From: Burkholderiales bacterium Ga0077544
GTDB lineage: Bacteria > Pseudomonadota > Gammaproteobacteria > Burkholderiales > Burkholderiaceae_D
Reading direction: 5' to 3'
Length of the DNA stretch: 64,000 nt
Assembly (NCBI GenBank): GCA_001464355.1
Contig: LNEU01000018.1
Location: 186,001-250,000, forward strand
Below, one piece after another: positions 48,292 to 56,558 of this stretch (its first letter is position 1; every line of letters starts with the position of its first letter). The position numbers and the translations under genes are program-made. A model generated the notes under the pieces. That model was not told where the DNA came from. It saw only the letters and a list, made by a program, of their open reading frames with translations, and did not search any database.

Positions 48292-49518
48292 GGCGGTTTC
48301 AACCGGTGGATGCAACACACTAGAAGCTATGCAGATAGCGGGAGTGTGTCATGGAGCGTCGCACAAGAATCATCTATACCGATAATCAGAAGGCATTAAT
48401 GTGGGATCGCTGGAAGAAGGGTGAGTCTCTTCAACAGATTGCTCAGCTATTTGACCGCAACCATTCATCCGTACAGAGAATACTCGCAGAGAGCGGCGGC
48501 ATCAGACCGCCGCAACGCATCCGATCGAGTAATGCGCTGACGTTATCTGAACGCGAAGAGATATCTCGATCCATCGTTGCCGGTCAATCGATGCGCACTA
48601 TAGCCAGAAGTCTGGGCAGATCGCCATCGACAATCAGTCGGGAAATCAACCGCAATGGCAGTGTTGCAAGCTACCGTGCAGCCGATGCAGGCAAGGCCAC
48701 GTGGGATCGAGCGCAGCGCCCTAAGCCATGTAAGCTTATACAGAACCGACAGCTAGCCAGCATGGTGGCCGACAAGCTGCGCCAGCAATGGTCGCCACAG
48801 CAAGTCACGGGATGGCTCAAACACAGTTATCCAAGCAATGAGGAATTGCAGGTGTCTCACGAAACCATCTACAGAACCTTATTCATACAGGCACGTGGTG
48901 CCTTGAAGAAGGAATTGACCGAGCACCTGAGACGAACTCGGGTCATGCGTCGCTCCCGTCATCACACGCAGAAGACAGACAATCACGGCCAGATCAGCGA
49001 TGCCGTGTCGATCAGTGAGCGGCCTGCGATGGTGGAAGACCGCGCTGTGCCGGGTCACTGGGAAGGCGATTTGCTATGTGGAAGTGCAAACAGTCAGATT
49101 GCTACGCTGGTGGAACGCCATACGCGCTATGTCATGCTGGTAAAGATTGATAGGAAAGATACGCACACGGTCGTCAATGCGCTCATCAAGCATGCAGGGA
49201 AACTACCGCAAGAACTGTATAAGTCACTGACATGGGATCGCGGCAAGGAACTGGCCGACCACAAGCGCTTCACATTAGCCACTGATATCCAGGTCTATTT
49301 CTGTGATCCAAGAAGCCCGTGGCAACGAGGGTCAAACGAAAATACCAACGGACTGTTGCGACAGTATTTCCCTAAAGGGTTGAATCTCTCTAGCTATTCG
49401 CAAGCACAACTCAATGCTGTGGCAAGACGATTGAATGAACGACCAAGAAAAACACTAAACTACGAAACACCGGCTCAACGGTTTTATCAATCTGTTGCAT
49501 CCACCGGTTGAAACCGCC
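48292..49518 (+). mobile_element. Complete IS30-family insertion sequence
   Basis: 1227-bp element with perfect 26-bp terminal inverted repeats at 48292-48317 and 49493-49518 (outer end ggcggtttcaaccggtgg). A GT dinucleotide flanks both sides (48290-48291 and 49519-49520), consistent with the 2-bp target duplication of IS30-type elements. It carries one intact transposase gene, so it is probably active or recently active. Inserted just behind chrA. Confidence 0.9.
48351..49511 (+). CDS. IS30-family transposase
   Basis: 386 residues. Two N-terminal helix-turn-helix segments: about 10-45 (DNQKALMWDRWKKGESLQQIAQLFDRNHSSVQRIL split) and about 65-100 (MRTIARSLGRSPSTISREI, the IS30 hallmark). Catalytic DDE triad: Asp240 in VPGHWEGDLL, Asp296 in LTWDRGKELADH and Glu330 in NENTNGLLRQYFPKG. 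The gene runs into the right inverted repeat. No frameshift or stop, so functional by sequence. Confidence 0.96.
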   Translation: MERRTRIIYTDNQKALMWDRWKKGESLQQIAQLFDRNHSSVQRILAESGGIRPPQRIRSSNALTLSEREEISRSIVAGQSMRTIARSLGRSPSTISREINRNGSVASYRAADAGKATWDRAQRPKPCKLIQNRQLASMVADKLRQQWSPQQVTGWLKHSYPSNEELQVSHETIYRTLFIQARGALKKELTEHLRRTRVMRRSRHHTQKTDNHGQISDAVSISERPAMVEDRAVPGHWEGDLLCGSANSQIATLVERHTRYVMLVKIDRKDTHTVVNALIKHAGKLPQELYKSLTWDRGKELADHKRFTLATDIQVYFCDPRSPWQRGSNENTNGLLRQYFPKGLNLSSYSQAQLNAVARRLNERPRKTLNYETPAQRFYQSVASTG

Positions 49519-49800
49519 GTCGTAAGCGGACATTTAAAGCCTATGATCACCTTAAACTGCATCGCATATGTGGATCAGATGCATTTCAGTTTGTGGATAC
49601 GCCCCTTCAGAACAAGTATTTATTTTTAGATGAAACGTTGACGTACAGGGAGCGCAACCGCTTATAGAGATTGACCATCAGCGACTTGCAGCAGCTATCG
49701 AGATAGAAACATTTAAGCGAAAGCCCGCATTAACACTGATGCAAGCCGCCACAGATGGTCGCGCTGTATCGAAAATGCATTTGTGCTGGTATGAACGTCA

Positions 49801-52032
49801 TCAGCGCACCCAGCCATGACTCGACACCAAACTGGCTGCAGTCGCTACCTTGGCGCGCGCCGTATGCAATTTTTTGTAGCTGTCGATCAGACGATGGTGC
49901 CTGTCGAGCCCCTCCAGTTCCATACTTGTTGGCGTCAAGCCGAAGAAGCGCACGCTGCCATCCACTGAGCCCAGCACAGCATCCATCCGCGGGTTGCCAA
50001 ACATCCGGCGGAAATTGATCACATAATCGTCCAGCTCCAGTTCATCATCCAGCAGCACCTCCAGCACTACATTCAAGGCTTGATAAAACAATCCGCGCTC
50101 GACCGTGTTGTCGTTGTATTGCAGGAAGGCACCAACCAGCTCATGCGCCTCTTCAAATTGCTGCAAGGCGAGATTGATCAGCAGCTTCAACTCGAGAACT
50201 GTTAGCTGACCCCAGTCCGTATTTTCGTCAAATTCGATGCCGATCAAGGTGGCGATATCGCCGTAATCATCAAGCTCATTGTTCTCCAGGCGCCCTAACA
50301 GGGCGTCCAGGTTGTCATCATCCAGCTGATGCAAGTTCAAGATATCGGCGCGGAATAACAGTGCCTTGTTGGTGTTATCCCAGATCAAATCTTCGACCGG
50401 ATAAACTTCGGAATAACCCGGCACCAAAATCCGGCAGGCAGTGGCGCCTAGCTGGTCAACGACCGCGGTGTAGACCTCTTTACCCATGCCTTTGAGAATG
50501 CCGAACAGGGTCGCGGCTTCATCAGCATTGGAATTTTCGCCGTGGCCAGAGAAGTCCCATTCGACAAATTCGTAATCAGCCTTGGCACTGAAGAAGCGCC
50601 ACGACACCACACCGCTGGAATCAATAAAGTGTTCGACAAAGTTATAAGGTTCAGTCACGGCTTCACTGGCAAAGGTCGGCCGTGGCAAATCATTCAAGCC
50701 TTCAAAGCTGCGTCCCTGCATCAGCTCCGTGAGACTGCGCTCCAGTGCCACTTCGAAGCTTGGATGCGCGCCGAACGAGGCAAACACACCGCCCGTGCGC
50801 GGATTCATCAAGGTGACGCACATCACCGGGTAAGCTCCACCCAGTGACGCATCCTTCACCAGCACCGGAAAGCCTTGCTCTTCCAGGCCCTTAATACCGG
50901 CCACGATGCCAGGATATTTATCCAGTACTTCCTGTGGCACGTCAGGCAGGGCGATTTCACCTTCCAGAATTTCGCGTTTGACCGCACGCTCGAAAATCTC
51001 CGACAGACATTGCACTTGTGCTTCGGCCAGCGTATTGCCGGCACTCATGCCATTGCTGACGTATAGATTTTCAACCAGGTTGGATGGGAAATACACGACT
51101 TCGCCATCCGATTGCCGCACATACGGCAGCGAACAGATGCCGCGCTGCACATTGCCGGAGTTGGTATCGATCAGATGCGAGCCACGCAACTCGCCATCGG
51201 GATTGTAAATTTGCAGACAGTACTCATCCAGAATTTCTGTCGGCAGCGCATCTTTACGGCCGGGCTTGAACCAGCGCTCGTTCGGGTAATGGACAAACTC
51301 TGCGTTGGCGATGTCTTCGCCCCAAAACGACCCAGCGTAGAAATGGTTGTTATTGAGCCGCTCTATATATTCGCCCAAGGCTGACGCCAATGCGCTTTCT
51401 TTGGTCGATCCCTTGCCGTTGGTAAAGCACATAGGCGAGTGCGCGTCGCGTATATGCAGCGACCATACATTGGGAACAATATTGCGCCACGAAGCGATTT
51501 CAATCTTGATGCCAAGGTTCGCCAGCACGCCCGACATATTGGCGATGGTTTGCTCCAGCGGCAAATCCTTGCCTGCAATATAAGTGCTGGCGTCAGAATC
51601 CGGATTCAAGGTCAGCAAGGCCTGCGCATCCGCATCTAAATTTGCGACTTCTTCAATCACAAACTCGGGTCCTGCTTGCACCACTTTTTTTACCGTACAA
51701 CGGTCGATGGAGCGCAAAATGCCGCGGCGGTCTGATTCCGATATATCCGCCGGCAACTCGACCTGAATCTTGAAAATCTGCTGATAACGGTTTTCCGGAT
51801 CGACAATATTGTTCTGTGACAGACGGATATTTTCGGTCGGAATGTTGCGCGTGTTGCAATACAACTTCACAAAGTAAGCTGCACACAAGGCCGATGAAGC
51901 CAAAAAGTAATCGAAGGGGCCGGGTGCCGACCCATCGCCCTTATAGCGAATAGGCTGGTCGGCAATGACCGTGAAATCATCGAACTTGGCTTCCAGGCGA
52001 AGCTTGTCGAGAAAGTTAACCTTAATTTCCAT
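49801..52032 (-). CDS. OsmC-YcaO fusion protein
   Basis: 743 residues. About 1-150 is an OsmC-like domain (KFDDFTVIADQPIRYKGDGSAPGPFDYFLASSALCAAYFVKLYC, split) retaining one Cys of the usual pair at the first site and a Cys in DRCTVKK. About 165-580 is a YcaO domain closely resembling E. coli YcaO: NVWSLHIRDAHSPMCFTNGKGSTKESALASALGEYIERL (split) and VSNGMSAGNTLAEAQVQCLSEIFER carry the ATP/Mg Glu residues. The last 160 residues resemble YcaO's TPR-like tail. E. coli YcaO assists beta-methylthiolation of ribosomal protein S12. No RiPP precursor or cyclodehydratase partner is adjacent. Confidence 0.88.
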   Translation of the reverse strand: MEIKVNFLDKLRLEAKFDDFTVIADQPIRYKGDGSAPGPFDYFLASSALCAAYFVKLYCNTRNIPTENIRLSQNNIVDPENRYQQIFKIQVELPADISESDRRGILRSIDRCTVKKVVQAGPEFVIEEVANLDADAQALLTLNPDSDASTYIAGKDLPLEQTIANMSGVLANLGIKIEIASWRNIVPNVWSLHIRDAHSPMCFTNGKGSTKESALASALGEYIERLNNNHFYAGSFWGEDIANAEFVHYPNERWFKPGRKDALPTEILDEYCLQIYNPDGELRGSHLIDTNSGNVQRGICSLPYVRQSDGEVVYFPSNLVENLYVSNGMSAGNTLAEAQVQCLSEIFERAVKREILEGEIALPDVPQEVLDKYPGIVAGIKGLEEQGFPVLVKDASLGGAYPVMCVTLMNPRTGGVFASFGAHPSFEVALERSLTELMQGRSFEGLNDLPRPTFASEAVTEPYNFVEHFIDSSGVVSWRFFSAKADYEFVEWDFSGHGENSNADEAATLFGILKGMGKEVYTAVVDQLGATACRILVPGYSEVYPVEDLIWDNTNKALLFRADILNLHQLDDDNLDALLGRLENNELDDYGDIATLIGIEFDENTDWGQLTVLELKLLINLALQQFEEAHELVGAFLQYNDNTVERGLFYQALNVVLEVLLDDELELDDYVINFRRMFGNPRMDAVLGSVDGSVRFFGLTPTSMELEGLDRHHRLIDSYKKLHTARAKVATAASLVSSHGWVR

Positions 52033-52330
52033 GAGGGGGAATTCCAAAAATGGTGCGCAAAATGATGTGGCCGCTATTATCCGTCATCTGTGACCACGCT
52101 GGTATCTTGCAATAATCGATGGTTTTCACAAACGCTGCCGCATGCGGGTAATTTGACAGGCGGATGCCATTGCTGAGGTCGTGCTTGGAACCGGCGAGCT
52201 TGCATGCGCCATGGCGATATTCACGGCAGCGCCAACAGCGTAACTGTTACACGAGCAAATGTTGAACGCCTTCACCAGCGAAAGTAAACGAAGGCTATAG
52301 TAAGCGCTGCAAATTCTTGCGGAGGTTAAG

Positions 52331-53017
52331 TTGCGCTATTTTGATTTCAATTCGTGGCAAGGTGTTCTGACTACTTTTCTTGGTCTTGCTGTATTCACCC
52401 TGATCGGAGTCGGCGTCCGTGTGCTCATGATGCAGACCGTTCAGCAACGCCGCGAGCGTATGAACCGCCAGATCAATGAGCGACTGAGAACCCTGATCTC
52501 CGCATATAGAATCCTGGGTGGCTCTTTCACTGGCCAATTAACCGTGGATTCTACGCACCTCCGTGACTTGCGAGTGACAGAGCAAAAGGAGGAGGCGAAC
52601 AATCAAAATGAATACAGAAGCTCTGATCGCTCACGGCGCATTCGTGATGCGGTCGAAGCTGCGCTGGCCGACATTATTCTGCTTGGCACCGAGGAACATG
52701 TTCGTCTGGCCAGTCAAGCTGCGATTGATATGGCCGCTGGTCGGCCCATCCACACGGCATCACTTGTGATCTCCCTTCGTAACTTTATTCGCACGGCTCT
52801 TGATTTGGGCCCGATACCGGGCGACGTCGACATTCCGCTGCAGGGCCCCACCAGAGCTCAAAACAGCAGTGGTCGTGGTAAAGGCGCCGGTGATAAAGAC
52901 GATGATAAAAATTCCGGTCGCGGAGGCAAGGTGGGCGGTGCTGGCGCTGGCGGTGCGGGTTTAGGAATGGGGATCGGACTTGGAGTAAAGGGCAAGGACA
53001 ACGATTCTGCTAGTTAG
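52331..53017 (+). CDS. Hypothetical membrane-anchored protein with Gly-rich tail
   Basis: 228 residues, family not recognised. One N-terminal helix (about 9-33, WQGVLTTFLGLAVFTLIGVGVRVLM), then a basic coiled-coil-like stretch (QTVQQRRERMNRQINERLRTLISAYRIL, split), a mainly helical cytosolic domain (about 95-160), and a low-complexity tail about 175-228 with Lys/Asp clusters and GGKVGGAGAGGAGLGMGIGLG. The start is TTG at 52331, supported by GGAGG 5 bases upstream. Divergent from the OsmC-YcaO gene with a roughly 300-base gap. Could be an anchored scaffold. Confidence 0.72.
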   Translation: MRYFDFNSWQGVLTTFLGLAVFTLIGVGVRVLMMQTVQQRRERMNRQINERLRTLISAYRILGGSFTGQLTVDSTHLRDLRVTEQKEEANNQNEYRSSDRSRRIRDAVEAALADIILLGTEEHVRLASQAAIDMAAGRPIHTASLVISLRNFIRTALDLGPIPGDVDIPLQGPTRAQNSSGRGKGAGDKDDDKNSGRGGKVGGAGAGGAGLGMGIGLGVKGKDNDSAS

Positions 53018-53489
53018 CTCATGGGTTAATGTGGCTTAAAGCATTTATTACGAAACATTAACAAGCATCGTTCACAGCCATGCTCGCTATCGGCCTTGGA
53101 TTCAAGCGGACATTCTCAGAACTATCTATACATATTTTTAATCTGTCAGGTTGCCCAATAGCTTTGATATTTTCCTCAATGGGATCTAGTCACCTAGACG
53201 CTAGCGTCGAATCAATCTAAGTAAGGCCCGTCGCTCACTTTAATCTCCCGCGCATCTTTATTGCGTTCCAAGCGTGGATCAGTTTTTAATGGATATCAGC
53301 ATCGAGGCAATCCTGACGGTGCAAAGTGGATTACTTGTGAAACGGTAGCTCCGGTGGTAAGTCACAGATGGATCACAACGTAGTGCAATTCAACAACGAA
53401 GCCGTTGATTTTTGGAAATACTGGGTGATTTATTGTTGATTCTTCAATTATGATATTGCTACTTAGCAACCTTCCTCATCTGGCAATTC
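53018..53489. other. Intergenic region before the beta-barrel gene
   Basis: 472 bases without a supported gene. It contains the 14-base motif tcaagcggacattc (53102-53115), also found at 34093-34106, and a 12-bp palindrome gacgctagcgtc (53197-53208). AT-rich near the right end, where the promoter of the next pair should lie. Confidence 0.5.
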
Positions 53490-54338
53490 ATGATCCAATC
53501 CCTTCCGTTATTTCCCCAATCGGTGCGCTGGCAAATGCTACCCCGCAGCTTGTGCTTTACCGTTTTGATTGCTGCAGCTTCGGCTCATGCCGATGATTGG
53601 AGCGCCTCTGGCGGCGTCACCCTACGCGACGCCCACTCTACGCAGCCTAACGCTGGCAGTAAAGATAAGGGATGGACCGGCAATGCGATGCTAAGCAAGC
53701 AAGTCGATAAATGGACTCTGGGCGGCGGCCTCAGTTACACCCTGAGTACGATCGATACGACCTCCGGCAGTAGCGGCAGATACCGTCCCGCCACGACTTC
53801 TGCCGTGGCGCTGGCGAGTCGGGATATTGGTGGCGGTCGCGCCATATCCGCTACTCTGGGTTATGGTGACAGTGCGATCAATAGCTCACAGATATCCGGT
53901 GGTACCAGCGTCGCTTACACTTCAAACAGCAACTTTCTGTCGGCATCGCTTGCTCTGACTCAGGCCGTCACTTTGAGCCGACGTTCGCTGCTCATTCTGT
54001 CGGCACGCTATACCAATGTCAGTGGTCGCAACGATGCCTATACCAATAGTGCAGGTACGACGACACCATGGTCGAGTTCGAACTTGGGCTTTTATTCGCT
54101 GGGGGCAGGCTATAGCCATCGCATTGCTCGCACCACTTTCTATGTGCAGGGCGACTGGAATGCATCGGGCAAAGAATTTGTCAGCGGTACCGGGGATAAG
54201 AACTACTTCAACTTCAGCACCGGCCTGAACTATCGCCTGGATGCCAAAACCAACCTCGGCCTGTCTTTTTCAACGGTGGCTGGCAAAGCCTATACAACTG
54301 ATAACAGCATAGGCGCCAGTGTGCGCTATGCATTCTGA
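53490..54338 (+). CDS. Putative outer-membrane beta-barrel protein
   Basis: 282 residues, no family name recognised. Signal peptide ending AAASAHA|DDW. The mature part is made of alternating amphipathic strands rich in Gly/Ser/Thr/Tyr (WSASGGVTLRDAH, TLGGGLSYTLSTI, AISATLGYGDSAI, NFLSASLALTQAV, FYSLGAGYSHRI, NLGLSFSTVAGKA) and ends IGASVRYAF, with the terminal Phe required by the Bam machinery. About 12 strands can be counted. A second start at 53535 (MLPRSLCF...) would give a tighter signal peptide. The next gene begins 12 bases later. Confidence 0.78.
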   Translation: MIQSLPLFPQSVRWQMLPRSLCFTVLIAAASAHADDWSASGGVTLRDAHSTQPNAGSKDKGWTGNAMLSKQVDKWTLGGGLSYTLSTIDTTSGSSGRYRPATTSAVALASRDIGGGRAISATLGYGDSAINSSQISGGTSVAYTSNSNFLSASLALTQAVTLSRRSLLILSARYTNVSGRNDAYTNSAGTTTPWSSSNLGFYSLGAGYSHRIARTTFYVQGDWNASGKEFVSGTGDKNYFNFSTGLNYRLDAKTNLGLSFSTVAGKAYTTDNSIGASVRYAF

Positions 54339-54350
54339 CGGAGATTAACT

Positions 54351-55262
54351 ATGTATGTCGATATACCTATGCGTGAAAAGAAAAACCGGATGAACATGTT
54401 CACATCAATGCGTAGCTTGATGGCTGCCTTCGTCATTGCAATGGCCGCCTTCCCCGGGCCCGCCACAGCTGCTGATCCCGCGCCTGCTGCTGCTAGTGGC
54501 GTTACAGCTGGTAGCATAAATGTCGGCATGCCACTTACAGCTGTTGGTAACAGCGCGCCGGTCCCATCTTCAGTAGCTACTGGAAGTTTGCCAACTCGTG
54601 CGAGTTTTGAAACTCTCGTGTTGCCCCTCGATGAGCCCACGCCAACCTTACTTATTATTGGGACTGAGGGTGGGGTTATTAAGGGCCCGCCACAGATACT
54701 TATGACTGGTCCGACTGATGGAGGTTTTACCCTTATCGGCAGTATTTTGAAGGATCCGGTTGCTCTTCCGACTGGATCTGTTCCGTCTCGTAAAGAATTG
54801 GGTGACGTTCTGGCACTTCTTAAGGAACTGACAGTAGATCTCAAGATTGAAGAGGAAGACAAAAGTACCAGCTATCAACGTGCCAAAGAGAGGATAGACG
54901 GCCAGAGTGAAAACATTGGCAAGCAGCTAGGCGGCACTATCAGTAGCCCAAGCAAACTTGATGCAAGCGTGGAAGCGCTGCAGAAACGATTAGCCAATGC
55001 AAAGACTGATGATGAACTGAAAGAAATTGCCGCCGCCATTATCACTTTGCAGACTCAGACCGAAATATGGGCATCGAACACTGGTATTCTGGTGCCATCT
55101 GGCACCGACGGTACGCAGTTTTCCGTTCAGGTGAATGAAACCATCAAGGCCGTTAATGACCGCGTGATCGCGGGTGTTCAGAACACCATTCGTAGCAAAC
55201 CTGTTACATGCACCAGCGCCTATGACCCTGGATTGCACATGGTTGTAACGCGTTGCAACTGA
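54351..55262 (+). CDS. Hypothetical secreted protein, partner of the beta-barrel
   Basis: 303 residues, unrecognised. The N-terminus has a long basic n-region, then a signal sequence ending PGPATAA. About 45-150 is low-complexity Ala/Pro/Gly/Thr-rich; about 150-270 is strongly helical with coiled-coil character (RKELGDVLALLKELTVDLKIEEEDK; EALQKRLANAKTDDELKEIAAAIITLQTQTEI, split). The C-terminus carries a Cys pair (VTCTSAYDP ... VVTRCN) suited to a periplasmic disulfide. GGAG 7 bases before the ATG supports the start. Co-transcribed with the barrel gene, so probably part of the same envelope structure. Confidence 0.72.
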   Translation: MYVDIPMREKKNRMNMFTSMRSLMAAFVIAMAAFPGPATAADPAPAAASGVTAGSINVGMPLTAVGNSAPVPSSVATGSLPTRASFETLVLPLDEPTPTLLIIGTEGGVIKGPPQILMTGPTDGGFTLIGSILKDPVALPTGSVPSRKELGDVLALLKELTVDLKIEEEDKSTSYQRAKERIDGQSENIGKQLGGTISSPSKLDASVEALQKRLANAKTDDELKEIAAAIITLQTQTEIWASNTGILVPSGTDGTQFSVQVNETIKAVNDRVIAGVQNTIRSKPVTCTSAYDPGLHMVVTRCN

Positions 55263-55521
55263 TTGCATTCCCTCGTATCTTGCTTCTGAATTGGATGAAG
55301 TAAGTCCGCCAGGTTAAAAAAACAGGTGTATATCGATCTATGTGCATTAGGAATTGAAGCTGCACATAACCGCTCCACCGTCTTCGCTAGACGGTGGATC
55401 AATTAGAGAGCGCGGCTCTACGGTAAATTCTAGATTTTTCATACGATGGCAGAACGTCCGATTTGGGTCGGAAGTGGGCATGCGACCTCAAAAATAGACA
55501 ACGTTGTTATTGCAAATAACG

Positions 55522-56442
55522 TCAATCAGATACCTTCTTGCTGAAACACTCCACCAGAAAGTCGATGAAAGCCCTGGCGCGTGCGCTCTGGTTGCGCCTG
55601 TTTGCGTAATACACAAACAAGTCGGCAGACGGCAAGTTGAACTCGGGCAGGATGACTTTCAAGCGGCCGCTTTCCAGATACTTGGCCAAATCCCATTCCG
55701 AACGGATCAGGATGCCATGCCCGTCGAGCGCCCAGCCGAGGACGATGTCGCCATCATTGCTTGATAGCGCGCCCTGGACTTTCATCACTTCGTTTTGCTG
55801 ATCGCGTGTGAAGCGCCAGATGCCGTAGGCTTCATCGTTTTGCCTGTGAATGATGCAGCGGTGCTGGGCCAGATCGGCAAGGGTGGTGGGCGTACCGTGT
55901 TGCTCCAGATACCGCGGAGATGCGCACAAAAATCTTCTGTTGGTCATCAGGCATCGGGCATTCAGCCTTTGATCCGGCAATTCGCCAAAACGGATCGCCA
56001 TATCAACACCGCTCTCGACCAGATCAACCGGCTTGTCGGTTAGTTCGACTTGCATCGCTAAGTGTGGATGACGTTTGACGAACTCCGAGACCAGCGGCGC
56101 GATCGTCGTGCGGCCGAATCCCAGTGTGGCGTTCACGCGCAACAGGCCGCGCAAATCCGTCTTGCTGCTGGATACCGCATCTTCCATTTCGCGCAGCTGT
56201 TGCAGGATGCGCGTCGCATGTGACAAATACGTTTCGCCCTCATTGGTCAGGCTGATGCTGCGGGTGGTGCGATTGATCAGGCGCGCGCCGAGCCTGGCTT
56301 CTAGCTGCGCCAATCGTTTGGTGGCGGCGGGCGGCGTGATATCGAGCGCGCGCGCAGCGGCGGACAGATTGCCGTGACGCGCGATCAGGATAAAAAATTC
56401 GAGTTCGGATGCGAGGTCGTTTTTCACGGAAGTACTATTCAC
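55522..56442 (-). CDS. LysR-type regulator, likely of tartrate dehydratase
   Basis: 306 residues. N-terminal winged HTH (about 8-68: LEFFILIARHGNLSAAARALDITPPAATKRLAQLEARLGARLI, split) and a LysR substrate-binding domain (about 95-300). Divergent from the dehydratase gene with a 116-base shared promoter region, the standard layout for LysR control. The co-inducer is presumably tartrate or a related hydroxy acid; this is inference from the neighbour. Confidence 0.92.
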   Translation of the reverse strand: MNSTSVKNDLASELEFFILIARHGNLSAAARALDITPPAATKRLAQLEARLGARLINRTTRSISLTNEGETYLSHATRILQQLREMEDAVSSSKTDLRGLLRVNATLGFGRTTIAPLVSEFVKRHPHLAMQVELTDKPVDLVESGVDMAIRFGELPDQRLNARCLMTNRRFLCASPRYLEQHGTPTTLADLAQHRCIIHRQNDEAYGIWRFTRDQQNEVMKVQGALSSNDGDIVLGWALDGHGILIRSEWDLAKYLESGRLKVILPEFNLPSADLFVYYANRRNQSARARAFIDFLVECFSKKVSD

Positions 56443-56558
56443 TAAAAGTTAATAATCAACTGATTTTTGGTGAAGTATAAGCGTACTTTCAGCGGATATG
56501 CTGACGACTATGTTGAAGATGCCGTGACCCGGCAGACACCTAATAGTGAGGAAACCCC

